Of a DNA stretch of 32,479 nucleotides, positions 23,669 through 31,563 are shown piece by piece. The notes beneath the pieces were generated by a model, which did no database searches, was not told the DNA's origin, and worked only from the letters and a program-made list of their open reading frames with translations. The number at the start of each line of letters is the position of its first letter. Position 1 is the stretch's first letter. The stretch is from positions 1-32,479 of the forward strand of contig WFOS01000024.1 of assembly GCA_015487975.1 (NCBI GenBank), written 5' to 3'. The translations under genes were made by a program, and so were the position numbers. This stretch comes from Ardenticatena sp. (lineage in GTDB: Bacteria > Chloroflexota > Anaerolineae > Ardenticatenales > Ardenticatenaceae).

Positions 23669-24250
23669 TTAGACAGATGCGTCTTGTGCGGCATGCAAAA
23701 GCGTGCGTAGGCCCAGGCGTTGCGCCCAGGCATCGAGATACGCACGGTCGAGTGTATCGCCCTGTGTGTGGAGCATATCCACCGCATCATCCCAATACGC
23801 AATCTGTGCACCGCCACTGCGATCGTACCAGAAAAGGGCACTCAAAATGGCATCTTCGGGGCTGAGAACCCACACCAAACGTCGCCGCCCCAAGCCATGT
23901 TCTTGTCGGCGGGCAAGCATTTCCGTCTCGAAAGGTGGACGTGCCAGCCGAATGCGAACATCGAACAGCGTCGAGAGCCGTTTCAGTCGTATCTCGCGTG
24001 GCGTTGTCTGCTCGACGTGAAAGCGTGTTTGGGTTGCTTCGATGAAGGGATCTTTCAGCGTATCGGGCATTTCGGCAATGAAAACGGTGGCATCCACCTT
24101 GCGAGGGTGCGCCCCATACGCCAGACGGGCACAAGCACCGCCAAGCGCATACGCCACGCCAAGGTGCTCGAACAGGTCGGCAATGGCGTACACAGACGCA
24201 AACGGTTCGTTGTAGCGGTCGTATGGTGGTCGAGGCTTTTCGTCGTTCAT
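23669..24250 (-). CDS. Nucleotidyltransferase-fold protein, probably degenerate
   Basis: A 193-residue protein with the outline of minimal-nucleotidyltransferase-fold proteins: LGGACARLAYG at 37-47 and KVDATVFI at 51-58, then a later SPEDAILSALFW segment. The usual Asp-x-Asp pair is Asp53 and Thr55, so catalysis is doubtful. It lies on the minus strand between fdrA and the hydroxylase genes, 5 bases from the fdrA stop, and interrupts an otherwise same-strand region. Its start codon has no clear ribosome binding site. A relation to AbiEii-like or DUF6036-like proteins is possible, but no partner gene is visible. Confidence 0.6.
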   Translation of the reverse strand: MNDEKPRPPYDRYNEPFASVYAIADLFEHLGVAYALGGACARLAYGAHPRKVDATVFIAEMPDTLKDPFIEATQTRFHVEQTTPREIRLKRLSTLFDVRIRLARPPFETEMLARRQEHGLGRRRLVWVLSPEDAILSALFWYDRSGGAQIAYWDDAVDMLHTQGDTLDRAYLDAWAQRLGLRTLLHAAQDASV

Positions 24251-24348
24251 CTGGTGAATCGATGTTCTGTCTTCCTCATCGCGAGCCGCTTCATTTTGCG
24301 AAGCCTGTGGAAAAAGCGCAAACGAATGCTATCCATGGAGGATTGCGT

Positions 24349-25227
24349 ATGAAACCACCGCCCTTCGAGTACGTAGCCGCGCATTCTGTCGAAGAGGCCC
24401 TCGATGTGTTGGTGACCCATGGTTGGGACGCCAAGGTGCTCGCTGGGGGGCAAAGCCTCATTCCCACGCTCAACTTTCGCCTGGCTGCGCCTGCCATTTT
24501 GGTCGATCTCAATCCTGTGAGCGAGCTCGCATTCATCGAAGCCAATGGCATGCTGCGCATTGGCGCCATGACCCGCCAGCGCACGCTCGAGCGTGATGAG
24601 ACGATCGCACGCCTCGCGCCGCTCATCACTGCCGCCATGCCTCACGTGGCGCACCCGCAAATCCGCACACGAGGCACCATTGGCGGTAGCCTGGCGCATT
24701 GCGACCCCGCCGCCGAGCTCCCTGCTGTCTGCCTGGCGCTCGATGCGACCCTGGTGGCGCGGAGCCAGCGTGGCGAACGGGCCATCCCCGCCCGCGACTT
24801 CTTCTTTGGGCTTTTCTCGACCGCGCTAGAACCCGACGAATTGCTGACCGAAATTCGCATTCCGCCGATGCCCCCCAACACTCGCTACGCCTTCCGCGAA
24901 GTGGCACGCCGCCATGGGGATTTTGCGCTCGCAGGTGTGGCACTCACCCTGCAACTGGACGAGGCGGGGCGTATTCGCGCCCCACGTGTGGCACTTTTTG
25001 GCGTTCACGACGCTGCGCTCCTTTCCGAAAGCGCCATGCGCCTGCTCGATGGCGCAGCCCCGAGTGAAGCGCTGGTGCGCGAAGCCGCCGAAGCCGTCGC
25101 TCACGACATCGAGCCATCCAGCGACATTCACGCCAGCGCCGCGTATCGCACGCATTTGGCCAAAGTGCTCACGGCGCGCGCCTTGCGTGATGCGCTGGGC
25201 GATGCGTTGGGGCATGCAACCGAGTGA
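24349..25227 (+). CDS. FAD-binding subunit of a molybdenum hydroxylase (CoxM/XdhB-like)
   Basis: A 292-residue medium subunit of the xanthine dehydrogenase/CO dehydrogenase family. It has the FAD motifs AGGQSL (32-37) and TRGTIGGSLAHCDPAAELP (about 107-125). It passes electrons from the iron-sulfur subunit to FAD and on to an acceptor. The start at 24349 follows GGAGG by 7 bases; a longer frame runs backward through the divergent gene and is rejected. It is followed 11 bases later by the 2Fe-2S subunit. No convincing promoter was found in 24251-24348. Confidence 0.92.
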   Translation: MKPPPFEYVAAHSVEEALDVLVTHGWDAKVLAGGQSLIPTLNFRLAAPAILVDLNPVSELAFIEANGMLRIGAMTRQRTLERDETIARLAPLITAAMPHVAHPQIRTRGTIGGSLAHCDPAAELPAVCLALDATLVARSQRGERAIPARDFFFGLFSTALEPDELLTEIRIPPMPPNTRYAFREVARRHGDFALAGVALTLQLDEAGRIRAPRVALFGVHDAALLSESAMRLLDGAAPSEALVREAAEAVAHDIEPSSDIHASAAYRTHLAKVLTARALRDALGDALGHATE

Positions 25228-25238
25228 TGAGGTGAATC

Positions 25239-25727
25239 ATGCAGAAACTGAGCATCGAAGTAACGGTAAACGGGACGACCTATCGGCGCGATGTCGAGCC
25301 GCGCTTGTTATTGAGCGATTTTCTGCGCCATGAGCTGGGCTTGACCGGCACACATGTGGGCTGTGAGCATGGTGTCTGTGGGGCGTGTACCATCCTGCTG
25401 GATGGGGAGCCTGTCCGTTCTTGCCTGATGCTGGCGGTGCAGGCCAATGGCCATACCATTACCACTGTGGAAGGGGTGGCACCCAACGAAACCGACCTGC
25501 ACCCGCTCCAACAGGCGTTCCGTGAAACACACGCCCTGCAATGTGGCTATTGCACCCCGGGCTTTCTGATGAGCCTGCTCCCCTTCGTCGAAACGCATCC
25601 CAACCCCACCGACGACGAAATCCGTGAAGCCCTGGCGGGCAACCTTTGCCGCTGTACGGGCTACCAACACATTGTCGAAGCCGTCAAACTGGCGTGCCGC
25701 CTGATGCACGCCCCCCAAGATGCGTGA
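25239..25727 (+). CDS. 2Fe-2S subunit of a molybdenum hydroxylase (CoxS/XdhC-like)
   Basis: A 162-residue small subunit with two 2Fe-2S clusters. The plant-ferredoxin-type cluster uses Cys42, Cys47, Cys50 and Cys62. The second uses Cys102, Cys105, Cys137 and Cys139 (QCGYC and LCRCTGY). All eight ligands are present. It links the molybdenum centre to FAD. It lies between the FAD and large subunits with short gaps, in the standard M-S-L order. Confidence 0.95.
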   Translation: MQKLSIEVTVNGTTYRRDVEPRLLLSDFLRHELGLTGTHVGCEHGVCGACTILLDGEPVRSCLMLAVQANGHTITTVEGVAPNETDLHPLQQAFRETHALQCGYCTPGFLMSLLPFVETHPNPTDDEIREALAGNLCRCTGYQHIVEAVKLACRLMHAPQDA

Positions 25728-25738
25728 GGAGGCGCTCC

Positions 25739-28096
25739 ATGACTGCACGCGAAACACGCTACTTTGGCAAACCCGTTCGGCGCAACGAAGACCCCAAACT
25801 GCTCACGGGGCGGGCGCTCTTCGTGGACGATGTGGATCTGCCTGGTATGTTGCATGCCGCTTTCTATCGCAGCCCCTACGCGCATGCCCGCATTCGCGCA
25901 ATCGATGTGTCGGCTGCGAAAGCCATGCCTGGCGTTGTGGCTGTTTACACTGCCGAAGATTTGGGCGACTATTGGCAGCCAGGGCCGCTCCTCGTGCCAC
26001 CGCCGCCGGTTCACAAAATGCCTGTGTTCAACAAGCGAACCCAAGTGCCGCTTGCCAAGGAGAAGGTCCGCTTCGTGGGCGAACCCATCGTGCTGGTTGT
26101 TGCCGAGAGCCGCTACATTGCCGAAGATGCACTCGAACAGATCGACGTAGCGTTCGAGCCGTTGCCTGCTGTGGTGGATGTCGAAGCCGCCCTCGCACCC
26201 GATGCCCCACTGGTCCACGAAGATGCGGGTACGAACATTGCCGCGCACGTCATTCAGGAAAAAGGCAACTGGGAAGAAGCCCTTGCCGCCGCCGATGTCG
26301 TCATCGAGCGTCGCTTTGTCTACGACCATGGGCATGCTGCTCCCATGGAAACACGTGGTATCGTCGCCCATTGGGATGCCCGGATGCAGACGCTCACCGT
26401 CTGGGACACGACGCAAGCCCCAATTCCCATCCGCAATGGGTTGGCGGGCATGTTGGGGCTTTCCGAGCACCAGGTGCGTGTGATTGCTCCCTTCATCGGT
26501 GGAGGGTTTGGTCCCAAAATCATGATGTTCTACCAGGAAGAAGTGCTCATCCCCTGGGCGTCCATGCAACTGGCTCGCCCCATCAAGTGGATCGAAGACC
26601 GCCGCGAAAACTTCCTGGCCATGACACAAGAGCGCTATCAAATTCACGACGCCAAAATAGCGCTCACGCGCGACGGAAAAATCCTGGGCGTCTGGGATTC
26701 ATTCTTGCACGATACGGGGGCCTACATTCCCTACGGTCTGACCGTTCCGCTCAATGCGCAATGCACTTTGCTGGGGCCCTACGTCGTGCCCCACTACTAC
26801 TCCGAATTCAAAGCCGTCTTCACGACCAAAGCCATCGTCACGCCGTACCGTGGCGCGGGGCGGCAACATGGTGTTTTCGTGATGGAGCGCTTGCTCGACA
26901 TTGCCGCCCGTGAACTCGGGCTCGACCGCACTGAGATTCGGCGCAAAAACTTCATCCCGCCCGATGCCTTCCCCTGGGACAATGAGATCATCTACCAGGA
27001 TTTTGCGCCGTTGGTCTACGATAGCGGCAACTACGAGCCGGCGCTCGACAAAGCCATGGAGATGATTGGCTATCGGCGCTTTCTAGAAGAAGAAAAAGCC
27101 CGCTACCGAGCCGAAGGCCGCCATGTTGGACTGGGGATTGTAGCGTATGTGGAAGGCACTGGCATTGGCCCCTACGAGGGGGCGCGGGTGCAGGTGCAAC
27201 CCAACGGCAAAGTGATTGTTGCCACGGGCGTTGGCACGCAGGGACAGGGGCATTTCACTTCGTTCGCGCAGGTGGTGGCCGAACAGCTGGGCGTCCCCGT
27301 CGAGGATATCACCGTCGTAACGGGCGACACTGCCGAATTTCACTGGGGAACGGGGACATTCGCCAGCCGTGGCGCGGTCGTGGCAGGTAGCGCCATTTAC
27401 GAAGCTGCCAAAGCCGTGCGCGAAAAAGTGCTTCGAATGGCGTCCGAGGAGCTGGAAGTGTCGCCCGACGACCTGGAACTGGCCGATGGCAACGTTTTCG
27501 TGCGTGGTGCTCCCGACCGCGCTTTGCGCCTGGGCGACCTTGCCATCGCAGCCAACCCGTTGCGCGGCGCCGTTGCGCCCGACACCGAGCCGGGGTTGGA
27601 AGCCACACGCTACTTTGGACCACCGCGTGGCGCGACGGCCAGCGGGGTGCATGCCATGCTACTGGAAGTGGACCCTGAAACAGGGTTCGTACGCATTCTC
27701 AAATACGTGGTCGTTCACGATTGTGGCACAGTCATCAACCCGCTCATCGTCGAGGGGCAAATCCACGGGGGTGTTGCGCAGGGCATCGGGAATGCCTTTT
27801 ACGAAAAAATCGTCTACGACGAGCATGGGCAGCTGCTGACGGCTTCGTTCATGGATTACCTGGTGCCAACCGCTATGGAAGTCCCACCGATGGAGGTCGC
27901 GCACGTCGAAACACCATCCCCCTGGAACCCCCTGGGGGCGAAAGGCGTGGGCGAAGCAGGGGCGATTCCGGTGGGGCCGCTCTTTGCGCAGGCGCTGGAA
28001 GATGCATTCGACAATGCTTTCGAAGTGACGGAAATTCCGCTCTCACCACAGCAGGTGTGGGCGTTGGTGCATGGGAGCAAGGAAAAGCAATCTTGA
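25739..28096 (+). CDS. Molybdopterin-binding large subunit of a form II molybdenum hydroxylase
   Basis: A 785-residue large subunit of the CoxL/xanthine dehydrogenase family. The active-site loop is PYRGAGR (369-375), the form II type. The AYRCSFR loop of true aerobic CO dehydrogenase is absent, so this is not a carbon-monoxide enzyme. The catalytic Glu739 sits in GAKGVGEAGAI. Such enzymes hydroxylate aromatic N-heterocycles or aldehydes using water. GGAGG lies 6 bases before ATG 25739; the longer open frame is rejected. Placement between carbamoyltransferase genes points to an N-heterocycle substrate such as a purine or pyrimidine, though that is inferred. Confidence 0.92.
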   Translation: MTARETRYFGKPVRRNEDPKLLTGRALFVDDVDLPGMLHAAFYRSPYAHARIRAIDVSAAKAMPGVVAVYTAEDLGDYWQPGPLLVPPPPVHKMPVFNKRTQVPLAKEKVRFVGEPIVLVVAESRYIAEDALEQIDVAFEPLPAVVDVEAALAPDAPLVHEDAGTNIAAHVIQEKGNWEEALAAADVVIERRFVYDHGHAAPMETRGIVAHWDARMQTLTVWDTTQAPIPIRNGLAGMLGLSEHQVRVIAPFIGGGFGPKIMMFYQEEVLIPWASMQLARPIKWIEDRRENFLAMTQERYQIHDAKIALTRDGKILGVWDSFLHDTGAYIPYGLTVPLNAQCTLLGPYVVPHYYSEFKAVFTTKAIVTPYRGAGRQHGVFVMERLLDIAARELGLDRTEIRRKNFIPPDAFPWDNEIIYQDFAPLVYDSGNYEPALDKAMEMIGYRRFLEEEKARYRAEGRHVGLGIVAYVEGTGIGPYEGARVQVQPNGKVIVATGVGTQGQGHFTSFAQVVAEQLGVPVEDITVVTGDTAEFHWGTGTFASRGAVVAGSAIYEAAKAVREKVLRMASEELEVSPDDLELADGNVFVRGAPDRALRLGDLAIAANPLRGAVAPDTEPGLEATRYFGPPRGATASGVHAMLLEVDPETGFVRILKYVVVHDCGTVINPLIVEGQIHGGVAQGIGNAFYEKIVYDEHGQLLTASFMDYLVPTAMEVPPMEVAHVETPSPWNPLGAKGVGEAGAIPVGPLFAQALEDAFDNAFEVTEIPLSPQQVWALVHGSKEKQS

Positions 28097-28117
28097 ACGA
28101 CATGAAAGGAGCGACCT

Positions 28118-29362
28118 ATGATCGATATCGACAAAACCAATGCCGAAGCCGTCGAACGAATGATGGAAGCACGGCCAGTGCTGGTGGGCATGGGCAAAGC
28201 CCGCGATGTCATTCCGGGGATGCGTGACAACCTGCTGCTCCACGCAGGGCCCCCAATCACGTGGGAACGGGCCAGTGGCCCGTTGCGCGGCGCGATTATC
28301 GGAGCGCTGCTCTTCGAGGGGCTGGCGAGTACCGAGGAAGAGGCAGTAGCGCTCATGGAGCGCGGTGAAATCGACCTGGAACCGTGCCACCATCACAACG
28401 CCGTGGGCCCCATGGCGGGCGTAACGTCGCCCTCGATGACGGTCTACATCGTCGAAAACAAGACGCATGGCAACCGTGCCTATTCCAACATGAACGAAGG
28501 CTATGGCAAAGTGCTCCGCTATGGTGCATACAGCGAGGATGTGCTGGCTCGCCTGCGCTGGATGGAAGAGGTCATGGCGCCCATGGTGAGTGCCGCAATC
28601 GAGCGCAGTGGCGGAATTGACATAAAAGCAATGATTGCCGAAGCGCTGCACATGGGCGACGAAGGGCACAACCGCAACAAAGCCGGCTCGATTTTGTTTT
28701 TGAAGGCGCTGGCGCCTCATTTGGCAGCGGTTGCTTCTGATAGCGACCAACTCACTGAGGTTTTGCAATTCATTGGCGACAATGCGCTCAGCGTGCTCAA
28801 CCCGGTGATGGCGGCGTGCAAAGCCATGGCCGATGCAGCGCATGGTGTCGAAGGGAGCACGCTGGTGACGGTGATGGCACGCAACGGAACGGATTTTGGG
28901 ATCCGTGTCAGTGGACTGGGCGACCGCTGGTTCACAGCGCCCGCGGAGATTCCAAAAGGGCTCTACTTCCCCGGGTTCACTGCCGAAGATGCCAACCCAG
29001 ACATTGGCGATAGCACCATCACCGAAACAGCAGGCATTGGTGGCTATGCCATGGCAGCAGCGCCTGCGATTGTGACGTTTGTGAGTGGCACGCCGCAGGA
29101 TGCGCTCAATGCCACGCTGGAGATGTACGAGATTACCGTTGCCGAGCACAAATACTTCACCATTCCCTATCTCGATTTTCGCGGGACCCCAACAGGCACC
29201 GATATTCGCAAGGTCGTCGAAACAGGGATTACGCCGCGTGTCAACACAGGGATTGCCCACAAAGAGGCTGGCGTCGGTCAAATTGGGGCAGGGTTGGTGC
29301 GTCCACCGATGGCGATTTTCGAGGCGGCACTGGTGGCATTTGCGGAGACGTATGGGTTTTAG
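28118..29362 (+). CDS. DUF1116 protein, oxamate carbamoyltransferase AllG-like subunit
   Basis: A 414-residue DUF1116 protein, related to E. coli YlbE (AllG). A notable HHHNAVGPMAG segment (His91-His93) and ETAGIGGYAMAAAPAIV are family-typical. In E. coli this subunit works with FdrA/AllF and YlbF/AllH to transfer a carbamoyl group to phosphate. Here the three partners are split, with fdrA about 4.5 kb upstream and the DUF2877 gene about 2.2 kb downstream. AAAGGAG lies before the ATG. It sits 21 bases after the hydroxylase large subunit, so co-transcription is likely. Its stop codon coincides with the left arm of the inverted repeat of the following cassette. Confidence 0.9.
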   Translation: MIDIDKTNAEAVERMMEARPVLVGMGKARDVIPGMRDNLLLHAGPPITWERASGPLRGAIIGALLFEGLASTEEEAVALMERGEIDLEPCHHHNAVGPMAGVTSPSMTVYIVENKTHGNRAYSNMNEGYGKVLRYGAYSEDVLARLRWMEEVMAPMVSAAIERSGGIDIKAMIAEALHMGDEGHNRNKAGSILFLKALAPHLAAVASDSDQLTEVLQFIGDNALSVLNPVMAACKAMADAAHGVEGSTLVTVMARNGTDFGIRVSGLGDRWFTAPAEIPKGLYFPGFTAEDANPDIGDSTITETAGIGGYAMAAAPAIVTFVSGTPQDALNATLEMYEITVAEHKYFTIPYLDFRGTPTGTDIRKVVETGITPRVNTGIAHKEAGVGQIGAGLVRPPMAIFEAALVAFAETYGF

Positions 29363-29379
29363 GGAGAGATTGGGGATTG
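29362..29379 (+). repeat. Left inverted repeat of the four-helix-bundle cassette
   Basis: GGGAGAGATTGGGGATTG begins at the last base of the DUF1116 stop codon. Its complement occurs at 29847-29865 with one extra base and one mismatch. The pair frames the small four-helix gene and could fold the transcript into a long-loop stem. Confidence 0.6.
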
Positions 29380-29408
29380 TTGCCAACGTCATGGAAAAGG
29401 ACGAAATG

Positions 29409-29819
29409 ATGGCGAAAAAATACACCGATTTCGAAGATGCCCACGTGTTGCGTGACGCCGAGAAGCTAGCTGACGATGTGTGGGCGATTGTGCAGCAGTG
29501 GGATGCGTTCACTCGTGAGACGGTTGGTGGACGGATCGTGCGGGCTGTGGATTCCATAGGCGCCAATATTGCCGAAGCATTTGGCCGTTACCATTACGGG
29601 GAAAAGAGACGCTTCTTGTACTTCGCCCGTGGAAGTTTGTATGAAACCACGTATTGGCTCGACCGTGCGGTGAACCGCCACCTCTTCTCATCCAAGGTAC
29701 ATGCTGAGCTGACAGAGATGCTTGCGAGCATTGCTCGACAACGCAACGCATTCGTTGCGAGCATTCGTGCGCAACGGTCAGTACGTGAAGAAGCAATCGA
29801 ATATCTTGGAGGTTGGTAA
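29409..29819 (+). CDS. Four-helix-bundle protein (S23/IVP family)
   Basis: A 136-residue protein of the S23 intervening-sequence family, known from insertions in bacterial 23S rRNA genes and as lone genes. The signature SIGANIAEAFGR (49-60) followed by EKRRFLYFARGSLYE (65-79) is clear. It folds as a four-helix bundle that forms pentamers; its role is unknown, and the relative Avd serves diversity-generating retroelements. ATG 29409 is favoured because AAGGA lies 7 bases upstream; 29406 and 29391 are alternatives. It sits inside a catabolic operon, flanked by inverted repeats, and looks like an inserted cassette. Confidence 0.88.
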   Translation: MAKKYTDFEDAHVLRDAEKLADDVWAIVQQWDAFTRETVGGRIVRAVDSIGANIAEAFGRYHYGEKRRFLYFARGSLYETTYWLDRAVNRHLFSSKVHAELTEMLASIARQRNAFVASIRAQRSVREEAIEYLGGW

Positions 29820-29830
29820 AAATGTCTCTC

Positions 29831-29865
29831 CCAATCTCCACGTCTCCAATCTCCCAATCTCACCC
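29831..29865 (+). repeat. Right inverted repeat with three CCAATCTC copies
   Basis: CCAATCTC occurs at 29831-29838, 29846-29853 and 29854-29861. The segment 29847-29865 is nearly the complement of 29362-29379. It follows the four-helix gene by 12 bases and precedes the cyclase ribosome binding site at about 29884. Confidence 0.65.
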
Positions 29866-29896
29866 TTTCCAACATCCAAAATAGAGGAGGTTTCCT

Positions 29897-31561
29897 ATGA
29901 CAACGATTCTCGACACCCTTTCACGGGCCCCGGTCTATGACCTGACGCAGGGGCTGAGCATCTTCACTCCGCCATTTCCTGGTGATCACGCCTTGCAAAT
30001 CCACTTCTTCAAGCGAATTACCGGCGCGTATGGAGGTGGCCAAGGCGCGAATGGGCAGCTCATTCAGTGGAGCAACACCGTCGGCACACACCTGGTGGGC
30101 GAACGTGCCTTCTTTTCCGCCGGGCGTTCCCTTGCCGATGTCCCCTTGCGCGATGTGATGGGACGTGGGGTCATCGTCGACATCTCCGACCTAGTTGGCG
30201 AATACGACATCATCACCCCGGAGATGATTACCAGCCGTGCCGATGTGCGCAAAGGCGACATCCTGATTGTGAACACTGGCTTCCATCGCTATTCGTGGGA
30301 CCAGCCTGACATTCCCAATCCGAATGCGCAAGGGGGTGTCGAAAACAAGGAATTTGGTTTCCTGGTGCGCCATCCGGGGCCGTCCATCGAATTTTACCGC
30401 TGGGCGATCGAGATGCAGTTGAAAATCGTGGGCTTCGATTGCGGGAGTGCCGAGCACCCCATGAACACCCCCATCCGCTGGATGCACGCCACCGAATTCG
30501 AGAAAGCCGAAGCAAAGGCACGTGAAACGTATGGCAAATCGTGGGACGAACTCTTCCCACCCGAGGAATACTACCGCCTCATGCACCAAGAACTCCCCAA
30601 ACACCACGTGCTCTTGCTCGAAGCCGTGGTAGGGCAGATCGACGAATTGCTCAACCAGCGGGCTTACATCCTCGCCTTGCCTCTCCCCTTCATGGAAGTG
30701 CCTTCTTCGTGGACACGTGTCATCGCCTATCGCCCGCCTGCCGACATGGACGAAGAAGCCTTCTTCGATCTGCTCGACAATGCCGTGGTGCACGATCTCA
30801 CCTTGCCGTTCAGCGTTCAGACGCCACAATGGGCCAACTACGAACCGCTCAGTGTGCGCTACCATCGGCGCGTCGGGGGGCAGAAACTTGGCTTTGGGCG
30901 CAACGAAGCCATTTGCAAAGCCAGTTTCCACCTCGCCACCCACATGGATGGCGAAAAACATTTCTGGGCGAATGGGCGCACCATCGGCGAAGTGCCCCTG
31001 GACTACTGGATTGGGCCTGCCGCACTTGCCGACATCTCCCACCTCATGGACGACCTCGAAATTTACACACCGGAGATGATCGAAAGCGTTGTCGATGTGC
31101 GCGAGGGGGATATCCTGCTCATCAAAACAGGCTGGCACAAATATGGCTGGAACAGCCCCGAGGCCGACGAATTCCGCTACATGACACGCCACCCCGGCCC
31201 CTCGCCCGACTTCTCCGACTGGGCGGTCAGCAAGAAAATCAAATGGATTGGCATCGATGCGGTAAGCCAAGACCATCCCATGAATACCATCCAGCGGCTC
31301 TGGCATCCGCAGGTCTTCGAGGAAGCCCGCGAAATTGCCCGCCGCAAATATGGCAAGGATTGGGACGAGGTCTATCCGCAGGACAAATACTACCAGGACA
31401 CCCACCTCAACCTCTTCCCCAACGGCATCGTTCACGCCGAAAACTTGGGGAACGCCATTGCGCATTTGTCGAGTGGGCGGTACTATGTGGCCGCATTGTT
31501 GCCCAAAGGCATGGAATGCGCATCGATGTGGGGGCGGTTCATCTTGCTCACAGACGAGTAA
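29897..31561 (+). CDS. Tandem cyclase-family hydrolase (kynurenine formamidase/isatin hydrolase-like)
   Basis: A 554-residue fusion of two cyclase-family (PF04199-like) domains, each usually a separate protein of about 220-270 residues. The second half (from about 285) keeps the metal motif HLATHMDGEKHF with His345, His349, Asp351 and His355. The first half has TVGTHLVGERAF at the same place, so three ligands are replaced (Thr61, Val67, Ala71) and only His65 remains; it is probably non-catalytic. Both halves keep RHPGPS and the later (D/E)HPMNT segment. The family hydrolyses amide bonds, including ring opening of isatin. GAGGAGG lies 6 bases before the ATG. Ring opening of a hydroxylated heterocycle is the likely role here. 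Confidence 0.88.
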   Translation: MTTILDTLSRAPVYDLTQGLSIFTPPFPGDHALQIHFFKRITGAYGGGQGANGQLIQWSNTVGTHLVGERAFFSAGRSLADVPLRDVMGRGVIVDISDLVGEYDIITPEMITSRADVRKGDILIVNTGFHRYSWDQPDIPNPNAQGGVENKEFGFLVRHPGPSIEFYRWAIEMQLKIVGFDCGSAEHPMNTPIRWMHATEFEKAEAKARETYGKSWDELFPPEEYYRLMHQELPKHHVLLLEAVVGQIDELLNQRAYILALPLPFMEVPSSWTRVIAYRPPADMDEEAFFDLLDNAVVHDLTLPFSVQTPQWANYEPLSVRYHRRVGGQKLGFGRNEAICKASFHLATHMDGEKHFWANGRTIGEVPLDYWIGPAALADISHLMDDLEIYTPEMIESVVDVREGDILLIKTGWHKYGWNSPEADEFRYMTRHPGPSPDFSDWAVSKKIKWIGIDAVSQDHPMNTIQRLWHPQVFEEAREIARRKYGKDWDEVYPQDKYYQDTHLNLFPNGIVHAENLGNAIAHLSSGRYYVAALLPKGMECASMWGRFILLTDE

Positions 31562-31563
31562 AC

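Noticed and set aside
25739-28096. Aerobic carbon monoxide dehydrogenase
   Set aside because: The diagnostic AYRCSFR active-site loop is absent; PYRGAGR marks a form II hydroxylase.
28043-29566. A 507-codon minus-strand frame opposite the DUF1116 gene
   Set aside because: The plus strand encodes an obvious DUF1116 protein with a good ribosome binding site; the antisense product is low-complexity and has no recognisable motif.
29409-29819. Avd accessory protein of a diversity-generating retroelement
   Set aside because: No reverse transcriptase, template repeat or variable repeat was found in the window.
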